64,000 nucleotides of DNA from Deltaproteobacteria bacterium (GTDB lineage: Bacteria > Myxococcota_A > UBA9160 > JAJDAL01): assembly GCA_029261875.1 (NCBI GenBank), contig JAJDAL010000033.1, positions 62,001 to 126,000 on the forward strand, in the 5' to 3' direction. The notes beneath the pieces were generated by a model. It saw only the letters and a program-made list of their open reading frames with translations, did no database searches and had not been told where the DNA came from. The first letter of the stretch is position 1, and the number at the start of each line of letters is the position of its first letter. Shown piece by piece: positions 1 through 10,100 of this stretch. The position numbers and the translations under genes were made by a program.

Positions 1-765
1 GGCGAGGGCTCTCGCGTGATCGGCGTGCGTGCGCGGGGCAACGGGGGAAACGGTATCAGCGTCGGTTTCGGATCCGTCGTGCGCGAAAACTCGTCCCAAT
101 TCAACGTGGGAGATGGTTTCTCCCTGGGCAGTTCGTCGACGGCTGAAGGAAACACGGCCGCACTCAACGGGGACGACGGATTCTTCCTTTCTCCGGCAAG
201 CACCGCGGAGCGCAACACATCGAGCAACAATGCCGGTGCGGGTTTTCGTTCGGGTAGTGGGACGTCGATCACGCTGCGGGGGAACACGGCCATCAGTAAC
301 ACGGGAGCTGGAATTGCCGTTGGCGCGCGCAGCGTCGTCGAGAACAACGCAGTCAACGGGAGCGACGGCGTCGGCATTTCCACCGGCTCGGCGAGTGTCA
401 TCTCCGGAAACTCGGTCGCCCTCAGTGGCGGAATCGGGATCGACGCCTCGACGGCCTGCACGATCACCGGCAACAGCGTCGTCGATTCCGATGCAGACGG
501 CATCACGGCCGGCACCGGCTCGACGATTCGCGGCAACACGGTTTACAGCAACGGCACCCTTCCGACCCATGATGGGATCGAGTGCCCGCTCGGCTGCACC
601 GCGACCGAGAACACCGTACGGAGTAACAGCGGCGTCGGCATCCGATTCAACTCGGCGAGCTCAGGCTTCTCGGGCAACACGATCTCGTCCAACGCCCAGG
701 GCGAGGTGGTGCTGGGAACCGACGCCGGTGGCAACGTGTGCGGCGCCGCCCTCGGCGGCTGCTGA
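1..765 (+). CDS. Right-handed parallel beta-helix protein, C-terminal part (5' truncated by window)
   Basis: The reading frame is open from base 1, so the start lies outside the window; 254 residues are visible. The protein is a run of short imperfect repeats of the form N-x-x-x-x-N-G-x-G-I/F (GNGGNGIS, NAGAGFRSG, ISNTGAGIAVG), the signature of pectin-lyase-like right-handed beta-helix proteins with NosD/CASH-type repeats. No catalytic residues are recognisable, so a surface, adhesion or polysaccharide-binding role is inference. It ends with a short Cys-containing tail (GNVCGAALGGC). The minus-strand gene at 48129-49055 is a close structural paralogue with the same repeat style. The next gene is convergent and starts its stop codon 22 bp away. 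Confidence 0.8.
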   Translation, partial: GEGSRVIGVRARGNGGNGISVGFGSVVRENSSQFNVGDGFSLGSSSTAEGNTAALNGDDGFFLSPASTAERNTSSNNAGAGFRSGSGTSITLRGNTAISNTGAGIAVGARSVVENNAVNGSDGVGISTGSASVISGNSVALSGGIGIDASTACTITGNSVVDSDADGITAGTGSTIRGNTVYSNGTLPTHDGIECPLGCTATENTVRSNSGVGIRFNSASSGFSGNTISSNAQGEVVLGTDAGGNVCGAALGGC

Positions 766-787
766 TTTTCCGGCGAAGCCGCTCGTC

Positions 788-1390
788 TCACCCGCCCGGG
801 CAGGGATCGAGTCGCAGGGAAACGGAGGTTTCAGGCGCTTCACTGGGGTAGAGACCGATCGCCGCGGAGGCACGCGCTACCGCGTATTTCGCGACCTTCT
901 GGGCGTGGATCACGGTGACGGTCGCGCGATCCTCGTGAAGTACCGGAATCACGCAGCGGGTTTCGCCGGCGCGAAGCACCTCGAGTTGCTCGCCGTCCAA
1001 GGAGTGCTCGATCGCCTTCGTGGCCGGCATCCCCACCCACTCGCCGTCGTCGCGGTCCACGATCCAGAGCCGCAGCTCCGCCGGCTGGCCCGCACTATCG
1101 GTGGCGTAGAGCGACACCACTTCCTCGAGCTCCGCCATCGTGGCGTAGAGTCCGAAGAAGAGCACCACCGGGCTGGCCGCCAACGCGAGCCACCCGAGCC
1201 AGCGGGGCAAAGCGAACCACACCAGCAAGCTTCCGAGCAGCACCGCCCCCGCCCCGCCGAACAGATTCCCACCGCGGGGCATGGCATAGGCGCCCTCGTG
1301 CTGGAAGCGGACGGCGAATACGGCGATTCCGACGGCGATCAGCCCCCAGCCAACCCCTGTCTGGAGTTTCGAAGACGAACTCGATTCCAT
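788..1390 (-). CDS. Membrane protein with possible PPOX/F420-type nitroreductase-like C-terminal domain
   Basis: A 200-aa product. The start at 1390 is chosen because AGGAGG lies 7 bp upstream; the frame stays open 17 codons further but without an equivalent site. Three hydrophobic segments occupy roughly residues 12-90. The remaining 100 residues are soluble; the stretch around LRLWIVDRDDGEWVG and TRCVIPVLHEDRATVTVI resembles the split-barrel fold of deazaflavin-dependent nitroreductase or PPOX-type proteins, which carry a similar W-V-x-D/G...W-V motif. That assignment is weak. What is seen is a three-helix membrane anchor fused to a small soluble domain; substrate and role are unknown. Confidence 0.7.
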   Translation of the reverse strand: MESSSSSKLQTGVGWGLIAVGIAVFAVRFQHEGAYAMPRGGNLFGGAGAVLLGSLLVWFALPRWLGWLALAASPVVLFFGLYATMAELEEVVSLYATDSAGQPAELRLWIVDRDDGEWVGMPATKAIEHSLDGEQLEVLRAGETRCVIPVLHEDRATVTVIHAQKVAKYAVARASAAIGLYPSEAPETSVSLRLDPCPGG

Positions 1391-1419
1391 CACGGCACCC
1401 TCCTGAGCGTAGACGCTAC

Positions 1420-1530
1420 CTAGACTACAACAGCGCGCCACTTGCGGCGCTTTAACCGCAAGTACGTGCGGATCACGTCGGTCTCGATGCGCTCGGCGGT
1501 TTCGTTCGGGACTTCGAAAAGGTTCGCCAC
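1420..1530 (-). CDS. Possible 36-aa ORF in a 159-bp intergenic gap
   Basis: GTG at 1530 to TAG at 1420 encodes MANLFEVPNE through RLKRRKWRAVVV, an amphipathic then strongly basic peptide. The same frame is open upstream into the end of the sulfatase gene, so this could be the remnant of a lost gene rather than a functional small ORF. No convincing ribosome site precedes the GTG. Listed because residue composition is protein-like, with low confidence. Confidence 0.2.
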   Translation of the reverse strand: MANLFEVPNETAERIETDVIRTYLRLKRRKWRAVVV

Positions 1531-1549
1531 TTCAAAACCGGCACGCCGA

Positions 1550-2944
1550 TCACTCGAGGTAGCCCAGCGCGCGCAAAGCCTCCTCGATATCCTCGGGAAG
1601 CTTCGGCGCCGGCTCTACGAGGTCTCCCCCTACGGACTCGAGCCATTGGGCGAGCTTTCCACTAAGACGGATCACTTCGTCGGGTTGCGCTTCGGAGAGA
1701 TCTTTCGTTTCGCCCGGGTCGTCGACTAGATCGAACAGTAGGAATGCATATCCGCTCCGGGCCGGATGCGCGATCAGCTTGAGCGGAAACTCGCGGACCG
1801 CGGCAGTCAACCCGAGGGAAATCAGATCACTCCTTCCATACTCCGGATTGCGGTCTGGGGAAGCCCGCCCGAGGCTGAACGTAGTCCTCTTGGGATCAGG
1901 CTCTTCGCTTCCCTGGATCCACGGAAGCAATGATCGGCCGTGGACGCCTTTCGGGCTCGATACTGAGAGATAGTCGAGGATCGTCGGCGTGAGATCGACG
2001 TGGTGTACCGCGCTCTCTATCCGCTTGCCCGCGTACTCGCCTCCCGGGAAATGCATGATCAATGGTACGCGGATTTGCTCATCGTAGACGCGACCCCCAT
2101 GATCGAATTTCCACGGACGCTCGCTGAGCGTTTCCCCATGATCTGAAACAAAGATCACCAGGGCGGAGTCCCAGTATCCTCGCCGTTTTAGTTCACCGAC
2201 AAGCCGATGGACATAGCTGTCCACGTAGAGGATCTCTCCGTCGTATCGAACGACGTGTTCTTCGATTTCTCCAGGAAGACCAGGCTCCATTCGTAGGCGA
2301 TCTGCGTTGCTCCGGACGCCATACTGGAACCCAGGTTTGTCCCCTATAAAATGGCCAGCATACGGATCGGGAGGGTTGTAGGGATAGTGGGGGGCGAACG
2401 TATGGAAGAACAAGAAGGTGGATCGCGACGGGTCCGCTGTACTCAGCCAAGCCAGCGCACGATCGACGGCGAGTTCAGGACGAGATTGGGACTGGTCGTC
2501 TTGGTCGTAATAGTCAAATCCGCGATCGAGTCCGGTTGTCCCTTTGTCGAGCGTCGGTGCGCTCACCACGGCTCCGGTTCGAAACCCCTCCTCTCTCAAG
2601 CGCTGAGCGAGGGTGACAACGCCACCTTTGAGGCGGAAACGGTTCCGGACGATGCCATGAGCAGGCGGAAACAGGCCGGTCATCATTGAAGCATGAGACG
2701 GAGCCGTGTTTGTATGAGCAGCAAGAGCGTTGTCGAAAACGACAGAGTCTGCCGAGAGCCTTGAAAGATTTGGGCTCGTCTCCCTTCCGTAGGAATACAC
2801 ACCGAGGTGATCGCGCCGCAAAGTGTCGATACTGATCAACACGACGTGACGCGCGGTTTCGTCGACGTTTCGACAGGAGGGCGTCGAAAAGGCAACGCCG
2901 AGAGTTACCAACACGAGTGTGAGGTAGCGATGCTGAGTTCTCAT
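1550..2944 (-). CDS. Sulfatase-like hydrolase (alkaline phosphatase superfamily), probable lipoprotein
   Basis: A 464-aa protein. The N-terminus is hydrophobic and followed by FSTPSC with Cys24, a plausible lipobox, so it is probably anchored in an envelope membrane. The sulfatase-type metal site begins at ISIDTLRRDHLG (Asp40), and a second metal motif FVSDHGETLS lies in the middle of the chain. The nucleophile segment reads T-A-P-S-H-A-S-M-M-T-G, placing Thr80 where type I sulfatases carry the Cys or Ser matured to formylglycine. Thr is typical of the phosphoglycerol/phosphoethanolamine transferase side of the superfamily, and many sulfatase-like hydrolases share this PSHAS form. The family-typical ending LRALGYLE supports a full-length protein. 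Substrate is unknown. It diverges from 3268. Confidence 0.9.
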   Translation of the reverse strand: MRTQHRYLTLVLVTLGVAFSTPSCRNVDETARHVVLISIDTLRRDHLGVYSYGRETSPNLSRLSADSVVFDNALAAHTNTAPSHASMMTGLFPPAHGIVRNRFRLKGGVVTLAQRLREEGFRTGAVVSAPTLDKGTTGLDRGFDYYDQDDQSQSRPELAVDRALAWLSTADPSRSTFLFFHTFAPHYPYNPPDPYAGHFIGDKPGFQYGVRSNADRLRMEPGLPGEIEEHVVRYDGEILYVDSYVHRLVGELKRRGYWDSALVIFVSDHGETLSERPWKFDHGGRVYDEQIRVPLIMHFPGGEYAGKRIESAVHHVDLTPTILDYLSVSSPKGVHGRSLLPWIQGSEEPDPKRTTFSLGRASPDRNPEYGRSDLISLGLTAAVREFPLKLIAHPARSGYAFLLFDLVDDPGETKDLSEAQPDEVIRLSGKLAQWLESVGGDLVEPAPKLPEDIEEALRALGYLE

Positions 2945-3267
2945 CGATTGGTTTTTAACGAAATCTGTGGCCTATCCAAATAGGACCGACAGGGTCTGAC
3001 ACTCGGTAGTCCGGAGACCCGATACCCCGTCCCATACCAACCTACTGCGCGAAGTGAACGCCACCGGCCGCTTCCCACACCGCGACACCGATCTCGCTGG
3101 ACCCGCCTAGCCGAGAAAGCTTGAGGATCGAAACGAAAAACTGTCCAAAGCTGTCGATGAGGAATTGAAAACGCCGGTTTGTGAAGCTCAATTCCCGGTT
3201 CCTGGCCACGTAAAGATCCGGTCGGAGGATCGTGCGACAATGCGATCGGGGTGAATAGGAGGAAGCG
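2945..3267. other. 323-bp divergent intergenic region
   Basis: Separates the minus-strand sulfatase and the plus-strand secreted protein at 3268, so it should hold two promoters. I could not identify convincing -35/-10 pairs. An imperfect hairpin (GGGTCT and AGACCC arms about 17 nt apart) lies near 2993-3021. The only strong signal is the ribosome site TAGGAGG about 6 bp before the 3268 start. No gene seen. Confidence 0.4.
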
Positions 3268-3921
3268 ATGCACCGAGCATGGACGTTGTGGATGAGTTCC
3301 GTTCTTTTCGCTGTACCGATCGCGTTGTATCCGCTCGCCGCAGCGAGCAAGACTCCGTTGTGTCCCGGTCATCTCGATGCCGATGAGGATTTCGCCTGCG
3401 ATGATGGCGATTCGAGCGGAATCGTGGGGGACAATCCCTGCCAGGGCGGCAACACGGTGGAGTGCGATGACAACTGCTTGAGCGTCCCGAACTTCGACCA
3501 AGTGGATAGCGATGACGACGGAGTCGGCCAGCTATGTGACAACTGCCTGGACCACGAGAACCCCGTGCTCGGAATGCTGGGACAACCCGACCGCGAGAGC
3601 TTTCAAACCACGACCGGCGGCCAACTCGACAGTGACGGCGATGGTTTCGGGAATCGCTGCGATCCCAACTACGACAACGCCGGTCAGGTCGTGGGCGGCA
3701 CCGATCTCGCGGAGCTGATTGCATCGTTCAACAAAGACCGATCGGGTACGAATTGTGGAACCACGGGAAACGCGCGCTGCGAAGAATTCGACCACGACAA
3801 TTCGGGCCAGTTCATCGGCGGTGTGGACCAGGGGACTGCACTGCAGTTCTTCAACCACCCGGAGGGACCGAAGTGCGCCGCATGCCCGCTCGCCTGCGAG
3901 GGCCCGGGTTGTCCCCTCTAG
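3268..3921 (+). CDS. Secreted thrombospondin-3 / dockerin-like domain protein
   Basis: A 217-aa protein starting at an ATG 6 bp after AGGAGG. Residues 1-28 form a signal peptide. Acidic Asp-rich loops (DADEDFACDDGD, DSDDDGVGQLCDNC) follow, typical of thrombospondin type-3 calcium-binding repeats. From about residue 113 to the end is a module found three more times in this window: QTTTGGQLDxDxDGFGNxCD, then two dockerin-like loop-helix units (GQVVGGTDLAELIASFN and GQFIGGVDQGTALQFFN), then a closing Cys cluster (PKCAACPLACEGPGC). Calcium binding is inferred from the D-x-D-x-D loops. It lies just upstream of the 27-kb RHS cluster, two products of which relate to it through this module or its acidic repeats. 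It could be a ligand or scaffold partner; no partner can be shown. Confidence 0.8.
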   Translation: MHRAWTLWMSSVLFAVPIALYPLAAASKTPLCPGHLDADEDFACDDGDSSGIVGDNPCQGGNTVECDDNCLSVPNFDQVDSDDDGVGQLCDNCLDHENPVLGMLGQPDRESFQTTTGGQLDSDGDGFGNRCDPNYDNAGQVVGGTDLAELIASFNKDRSGTNCGTTGNARCEEFDHDNSGQFIGGVDQGTALQFFNHPEGPKCAACPLACEGPGCPL

Positions 3922-4171
3922 TACGCCCAATTTCCAGCGGGCCACGAATCGCATCGATCGGATGATGGGACGACGGGTCCCGGTGGCGGGTTGTGCTTAC
4001 GGGGCTCGTGTCTTCATTCCGGTTCCCTGAACCCGGCGCCCCACAGCCGTACCTATTGTGACTCACAAACCGAAGCCGTCCCCCGGGGGGATATCACAAA
4101 GACGCAGAATTTGTGCAAAAACTGGGTCGTGAAGCCTACGCACTGTGGCAGGATATGCGGCGCGAGGTTCC
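3922..4171. promoter_or_regulatory. Upstream control region of the RHS cluster with two CACAAA/TTTGTG inverted repeats
   Basis: This 250-bp gap precedes the nine-gene cluster. TTGTGA-C-TCACAA is a perfect dyad at 4056-4068. A second dyad, CACAAA-(9 nt)-TTTGTG, lies at 4095-4115. The arms resemble CRP/FNR-type half-sites (TGTGA/TCACA), but the spacers (1 and 9 nt) are not the standard 6. A regulator binding both is therefore only inferred. No clear sigma-70 promoter was found; CAGAAT at 4105-4110 is a weak -10 candidate. A GC-only palindrome lies at 4081-4090. Confidence 0.4.
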
Positions 4172-7100
4172 GTGCGACAGTTTGGACGAAAATGGGGCCG
4201 AGTATGGCTTTGCACCCTCCTTGGGTCTGGAATCGGAGCTCTGGCCAATCCGGCGGAGGGCGCAGATAAGAATGGGATCTCGGCGCAGACCATCTCCCTG
4301 CCCTCGGGTCCGGGCTCCATCGAGGGCTTGGGCGAATCCTTCGAACCCCAACTGAACACCGGAACCGCCACCTTCGCGGTTCCCTTCGTGCTTCAACCCG
4401 GGCGGTCCGGAATCACGCCACGACTCGGGCTGGGTTACAACGGCGGTGGCGGAAACGGGATTGCGGGGGTCGGCTGGTCACTCGACGGGCTCGACTCGAT
4501 CCAACGCCAGACCGACAAGGGCATTCCCCTCTACAACGAGACCGCGGACCATCCGGGAACCGACACCTTCGTCTCCGCCGGCGGCGAAGAGCTCGTGCTG
4601 TTGGACGACGGGACCTTCCGCGCGGAGAACGAATCCGAATTCCGCCGCTATCGCTTCGACTCCGCGCTGAACACCTGGATCGCCGAAGCGCCGGACGGAA
4701 CCGAGACGACCTACGGCGCGGTTGCGAGTGCGCGGGTGGAGAGCGTCGACCGGACCGCGCGCTGGCTCGCAACCCGCGTGGAAGATTCCAATGGGAATCG
4801 TGTGGAGTTCGAGTACACGACCTTCGCCGACTCCCCCAATCAGGTGTACCTCTCGCGCATCGTCTACGGTGGACACGCCACGCAATCCCCCCTCGGCCGC
4901 CACATCGTGCGCCTCGGCTACGAGGGCAGCACGCGCCCGGATCCCATCAGCGACTTCCGCTTCGGGTTCGAGGTGGGCACCGGTCGTCGGCTGATTCGGG
5001 TGGACATGTGCACGAGCGGCGGAAGCTTCACGCCGATCACGGGCTGCGATGACGTGGGGGAAGTGGGCGCCGCGCGAATCCGCACCTATCGCCTCGGTTA
5101 CGACGAGGTCGGAGCCTGCGAATCGGACGTCTGCATCCGGGGTCTGCTGGGCAATGCCTGCAACGCGGATACGGATTGTACGTCCGGTGTGACGCGGCTG
5201 CAGCGCGTCACGCAAACCGGCGAAGACGACCTGACGGCACTTCGCCCCCTGAGCCTCAGCTACACCGAGCTATCGATCTTCGACAACCTCCAGTGGACCG
5301 CCGTCGCCAATTTTCCCCAGAACGTCGTGTCCGGTCCCGACGGCGCATTGGTGGACCTCAATTCCGACGCACTACCCGATGTCGTGGAGTCGCCGCCGGG
5401 TCTGCCGGGAACCCTGCGGCGCTACCTCAACCAAGGCCCCGCCGCGAACGGCCTCGTGAGCTTTGCCCTCCCGGAAGCCTTCGCGGGGCCGGTGCAACGA
5501 CTCAGCACCCCCGGAACCCAGATCGCGGACCTCGACGGCGACGGCGATGCGGACTTCCTCTCGCGTCCTGCACCGGATTCCGCGGAGTTCGACCTTCGTC
5601 GCGGAAGCGACGCGGGCTTCTTCGGCAACGTTCCCGCGACGTTCGGAATCCAGGGATTGGACGGCTTCTCCGCCCAGGGCTTCGACGACCCGCGGGTGCA
5701 ATTCACGGATCTCGATTTCGACAAACGCATCGACATCGTGCGCAGCGACACCGACGGGTCCGGAAATCCCACGGGCCTGCGCGTGCGGATCAACCGCCGG
5801 GAAGGCAGCCAGGAGTTCCTCGACCAACCGGTGACCTGCGGCGCCCTGCCCGGTGTCGATTTCGCCAACGGGAAAACCTTCTTCGCGGATCTGAATGGAG
5901 ATCGACTGCTCGACGTCGTGCGCGTATCGACCTCCCAGAACGGCGTCGACGAAATCCGCTACTTCCCCGCCTGCGGTCGCGGCGCCTACGGGCGGGGGGC
6001 CAGCTGCGCGGCCCAGGGCGAGTCGATCCTCGTCGGCGGTGCGCCGGTGCAGGGCTTGTCGGGAGCCGACTTCCAGAACTTCCGCGGCTTTCATTGGCAG
6101 GATCTCACGAACGACGGGCTCGCGGACCTCTTGTGGACCGGCCCGCTCTCCATGACGGCGTGGATCAACACCGGCGGAGAGCGCCTGCGGCGCGTCGAAC
6201 TCGGCGCCTACGTGGCCGGCGTGGATTTCGATCGCTGTGATCCGGGCACGGGCTGCAACCCCGTCGACTTCGATCGGATCCTGTTCGCGGACGTCAATGG
6301 AAACGGCACCACGGACGTCCTTCACGTCGATCGTGAAACACTGACGACGCGCTACCTCGACGTCGTCGGGCCCCTGGGTGTTCCTCCCAATCTCTTGAAG
6401 ACCATCGACAACGGCCTGGGCCAGGTCGTGACCATCGGCTACGAATCCTCTACCGCGGACTACCTCGACGCACTCGCCACCGCCAAACCCTGGCGCACGC
6501 GCGCGCCCTTCCCCGTGACCGTGGTGTCGAGCCGCACGGTCCGTTTCGGACTCGACCTCGACGCGGTTCCCGGCGAAGACGAGTACCGGACGGAGTTCCG
6601 CTACCGGGACCCTTTCTACGACGCCGTCGAGAAGGAGTTTCGCGGTTTCGCGGAAGTGGAAGTCCTGATCCGCGGGGAGGCGAACCATCCCACTCTGGTT
6701 CGCCGCCATCATTTCCACACGGGCGCACCGGATGGCGTGGACAACGACGGCGACGGCGAGATCGACGAGCGCACGCTGCTGGGCGGTGCCGAAGCGGAAC
6801 CCCTGAAGGGCGTGCTCCTGGAGTTGCGCCAGGAGAGCTGCTCCAACGGACCCGATGGCGATTGTGGAGAAACCGGAGAGGCCTTCGTCCATGATCTCAA
6901 CCGCTTCGAGATCCAAACTCTCTACGGTGCCACGGGTCGACGATGTAGCGAGAACTCCGCCGTGGGGTGCTGCAGCGACGACGATTGCGCCGCCGCGGGC
7001 GGCACCTGCGAAGCGGACGGAAGCGCCGAATCGGCCTTGTTCGACCAAGAGAGTTGCGTCGCGGGCAAGAGCGTCGAGCAGGCGATCCAGACCGGCACCC

Positions 7101-10100
7101 GCACGGCGTTCATCGAGCGGGGAATCGCGCCGCGCATCGACACCTTCGTCGAGTCCGACTACGACGGCTACGGGCACGTCGTCGAGCAGCGGGGTTGGGG
7201 CGTCGTCGACATGCCGGACCTACCGGGCTTCGGTTGCATCCTCGCCACGGGCCTGTGCAGTTTGAACTCCAACGCCTTGTGCGGGAGCGACAGCGATTGC
7301 GCGCCCTTCGGCTTCGGCACCTGCGAGAAACGGAGCGTCGCCGACAACGTGATCTGTGCCGGCGACGCGTTTGCGTTCACGAACCCCGCCCTGCCCGACG
7401 ACGAACGTTTCGAAACGAGCGAGTTCATCATCGATGAAGCCAGCTGGATGCTTTCCTGCCAGAGCGGAAGCCGCGTGGAGGACGAGGCGAACAACGTCGA
7501 AACCCATGCACGCACGTTCTTCGACGAGCTTCCCCTGGGCGAATGCTCCCGCGGCAATCCCACGCGCCAGGAGGTCGAGTTCGTCGAAGAGGCGCGTTTC
7601 GTCCCGGTCGCGCGCCAGACCTTCGATGCGTTCGGGAACGCGGTCGAAACCCAGGACGCCAACGGGAACCGGCTAAGCTTCGCCTTCGACCCGGCCTTCC
7701 ATACTTTCAGCCAGCAGGAGACGATCCATCTCGATGGCTACGACTTGGTCACCACCGCCCAGCATCACGAGGGATTCGGCACGGTGACGGCGGCCACCAC
7801 GTTCGCCACCAGCGGCCTCGGCCCCGCCTTCGCCTTCGAGTACGACGCCCTCGGCCGGCTCGTGGCCAGCATCGCACCCGGGGACAGCAGCGCCTTTCCC
7901 ACGCGTCGCTTCGAATACCAACTGAACCCCGCGGACGACGGAGTGAGCGCGGTGGTGACGCGCGAGCGCGAGACCGCGGGCGGCGGAACCATCGACTCCT
8001 TCTCCTACGTCGACGCGTTGGGGCGCCCCCTCGGCACGAAAGAGGAGGGGGACGATGGACAATGGATCTTCGTCGCCCCCAAGGGCTATCACCGGACGGG
8101 GAGCGAGAGTCGAACGTGGCACGCCTACGCTACCGGCGCACCGGACTACGAAGCCCCGGATCCGTCGCTCCCCTTTCGCAACATTGGCTACGACGCGCTC
8201 GGACGCATCACCCGCACCACCGTGCCGGACGGGAACTTCGCCGAAACCCGCTACGTCCCCCTGGGCCTGGACGGCTTCGACGAGAACGACACCGCAGGCG
8301 TCACGCCGGGCGCCTTCCGCTCCCTGCGCCAGGACGGGCTGAACCGACTGACGGAGCTCACGGAACGCGGAAACGGGAACTCCGATGTGACGGCCTACAC
8401 GTATGACGCGCGCGGAAATCTGACTTCCATCCGGGACGCCATGGGGAACCTGACCACGGCGCGCTTCGACTCGCTCGGTAGGCTGCTGGAGCGTGTGGGC
8501 CCGGACCGGGGATCGAATCGGTTCGTGTACGACGATGTCGGGAACGCGATCGAGAGCACCGATGCTCTGGGGCGAAAACGGGCTTTCGCTTACGACGCCG
8601 CCAATCGACTCGCGACCGAGAACGACCTGGACACGACAGGCGACCCGAGCACCGACCCGGTCGACGTCGAGTACCGCTACGACTTCCCGCCCGCCGCCCC
8701 GATTGCCCTCGACGACGGAACGCAAGTCACGCCGACCTTCACCGCAGGCCTGCTCGTGAGCGTGATCGACCGTTCCGGCGAGCAGCACACCTCCTTCGAT
8801 GCGCGCCGACGCCCGATTGCGGAAATCAAGCGCGTTCGGCATCCGGTCCTCGAAACCGAGATCACGTACCCGGCCTTCATCGACTATGATGCCTTCAATC
8901 GCATGACGGAGTTCGCGTATCCCGACGGCGATCGCCTGGTCTTCGAGTACGGCGAGCGCGGAAGAGTCGATCGCATCGCAGGCGCGGGCCCGGTCGGCCG
9001 GCCCGTGATCGCGAACGTGGACTACACGCCGTCGGCCCAACTGGACCGCCTGGAGTACGGAAACGGTGTGGCTTCACTCTATGCGTACGACGAGCGTCTG
9101 CGCCTGGACGCGTTGCGCACCATGGGGGCGGGACAGAGCGTGGGGACCGATGTGCTCCACTACGACTACGTCTTCGACCCCTACTCGAACATCACGGAAA
9201 TCGACGACCTTCGCCCCCACATCGCTGCCACGGATCCACGGCGCAACTCCCGCCGCTTCGAATACGATGAGCTCCATCGCATCACCCGCTATCGCCTGGT
9301 GGACGCCGTCGCTCCGGCCAACACCCAGGGCGAGGTTACGTACAGCTACGACGCCATCGACAATCTTCTGACGCGCGCTTCGGACGTTCCCGGAGACCCA
9401 GCCGCAAGCGGCGGGGCCCTTTGGACCTACGAATACGGTGGCACGGGCGGTCGATCGAACCGTCTTCCGCGCGCCGCCAACGACCCGCCGGGTCCCCACG
9501 CCCTGACTGCGGTGTCGGGGGGCGTCGCGCCGCGCACGTTCGAGTATGACGACAACGGAAACCTTGTCGCCTTCGACGGCAAGACGGCAACCTGGGACTT
9601 CCAGGACCGATTGATCGCCTTGGAGGACGACGACTTCCGCGCCGCGTACCAATACGACTACAGCGGGCGACGCATCAGCAAGCGTGTGGATTGGAAAACC
9701 GCAGGAACCGGACACAACGCGGGCGACGTCGAGGTCACCCTGTATCCCCGGCGTGAGTTCGAGTTGCGCAATCCGTCGCAGCCCACGAAGTACGTCTTCC
9801 TCAACGGCGAGCGCGTGGCCGAAGTCACGGGGACGTTCGATGCAACCGCCGAACGCACCCAGTCCGTCGCCCTGGACCAGGGCTGGAACCTGTTCGGAAC
9901 CGCGGTCGAAGGCGATGCCGACGACGCAGCCCGCTTGACGGGAAGCGGCCTTCTCTCCTTCGTGTACGACCGAACCACTCAGGGATACCTACCGCTCGAT
10001 CCGGCGAACGGACTGCCGGCGGGATCGATTCTCGGGATCTTTGCCCCGGCTGCGACAGCGCGAGCGATCAAGGGCGCGTATGCGGCTCCGACCACGCTGC

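Noticed and set aside
4081..4090. CCCCGGGGGG as an intrinsic terminator
   Set aside because: No loop and no T-tract; a simple GC palindrome.
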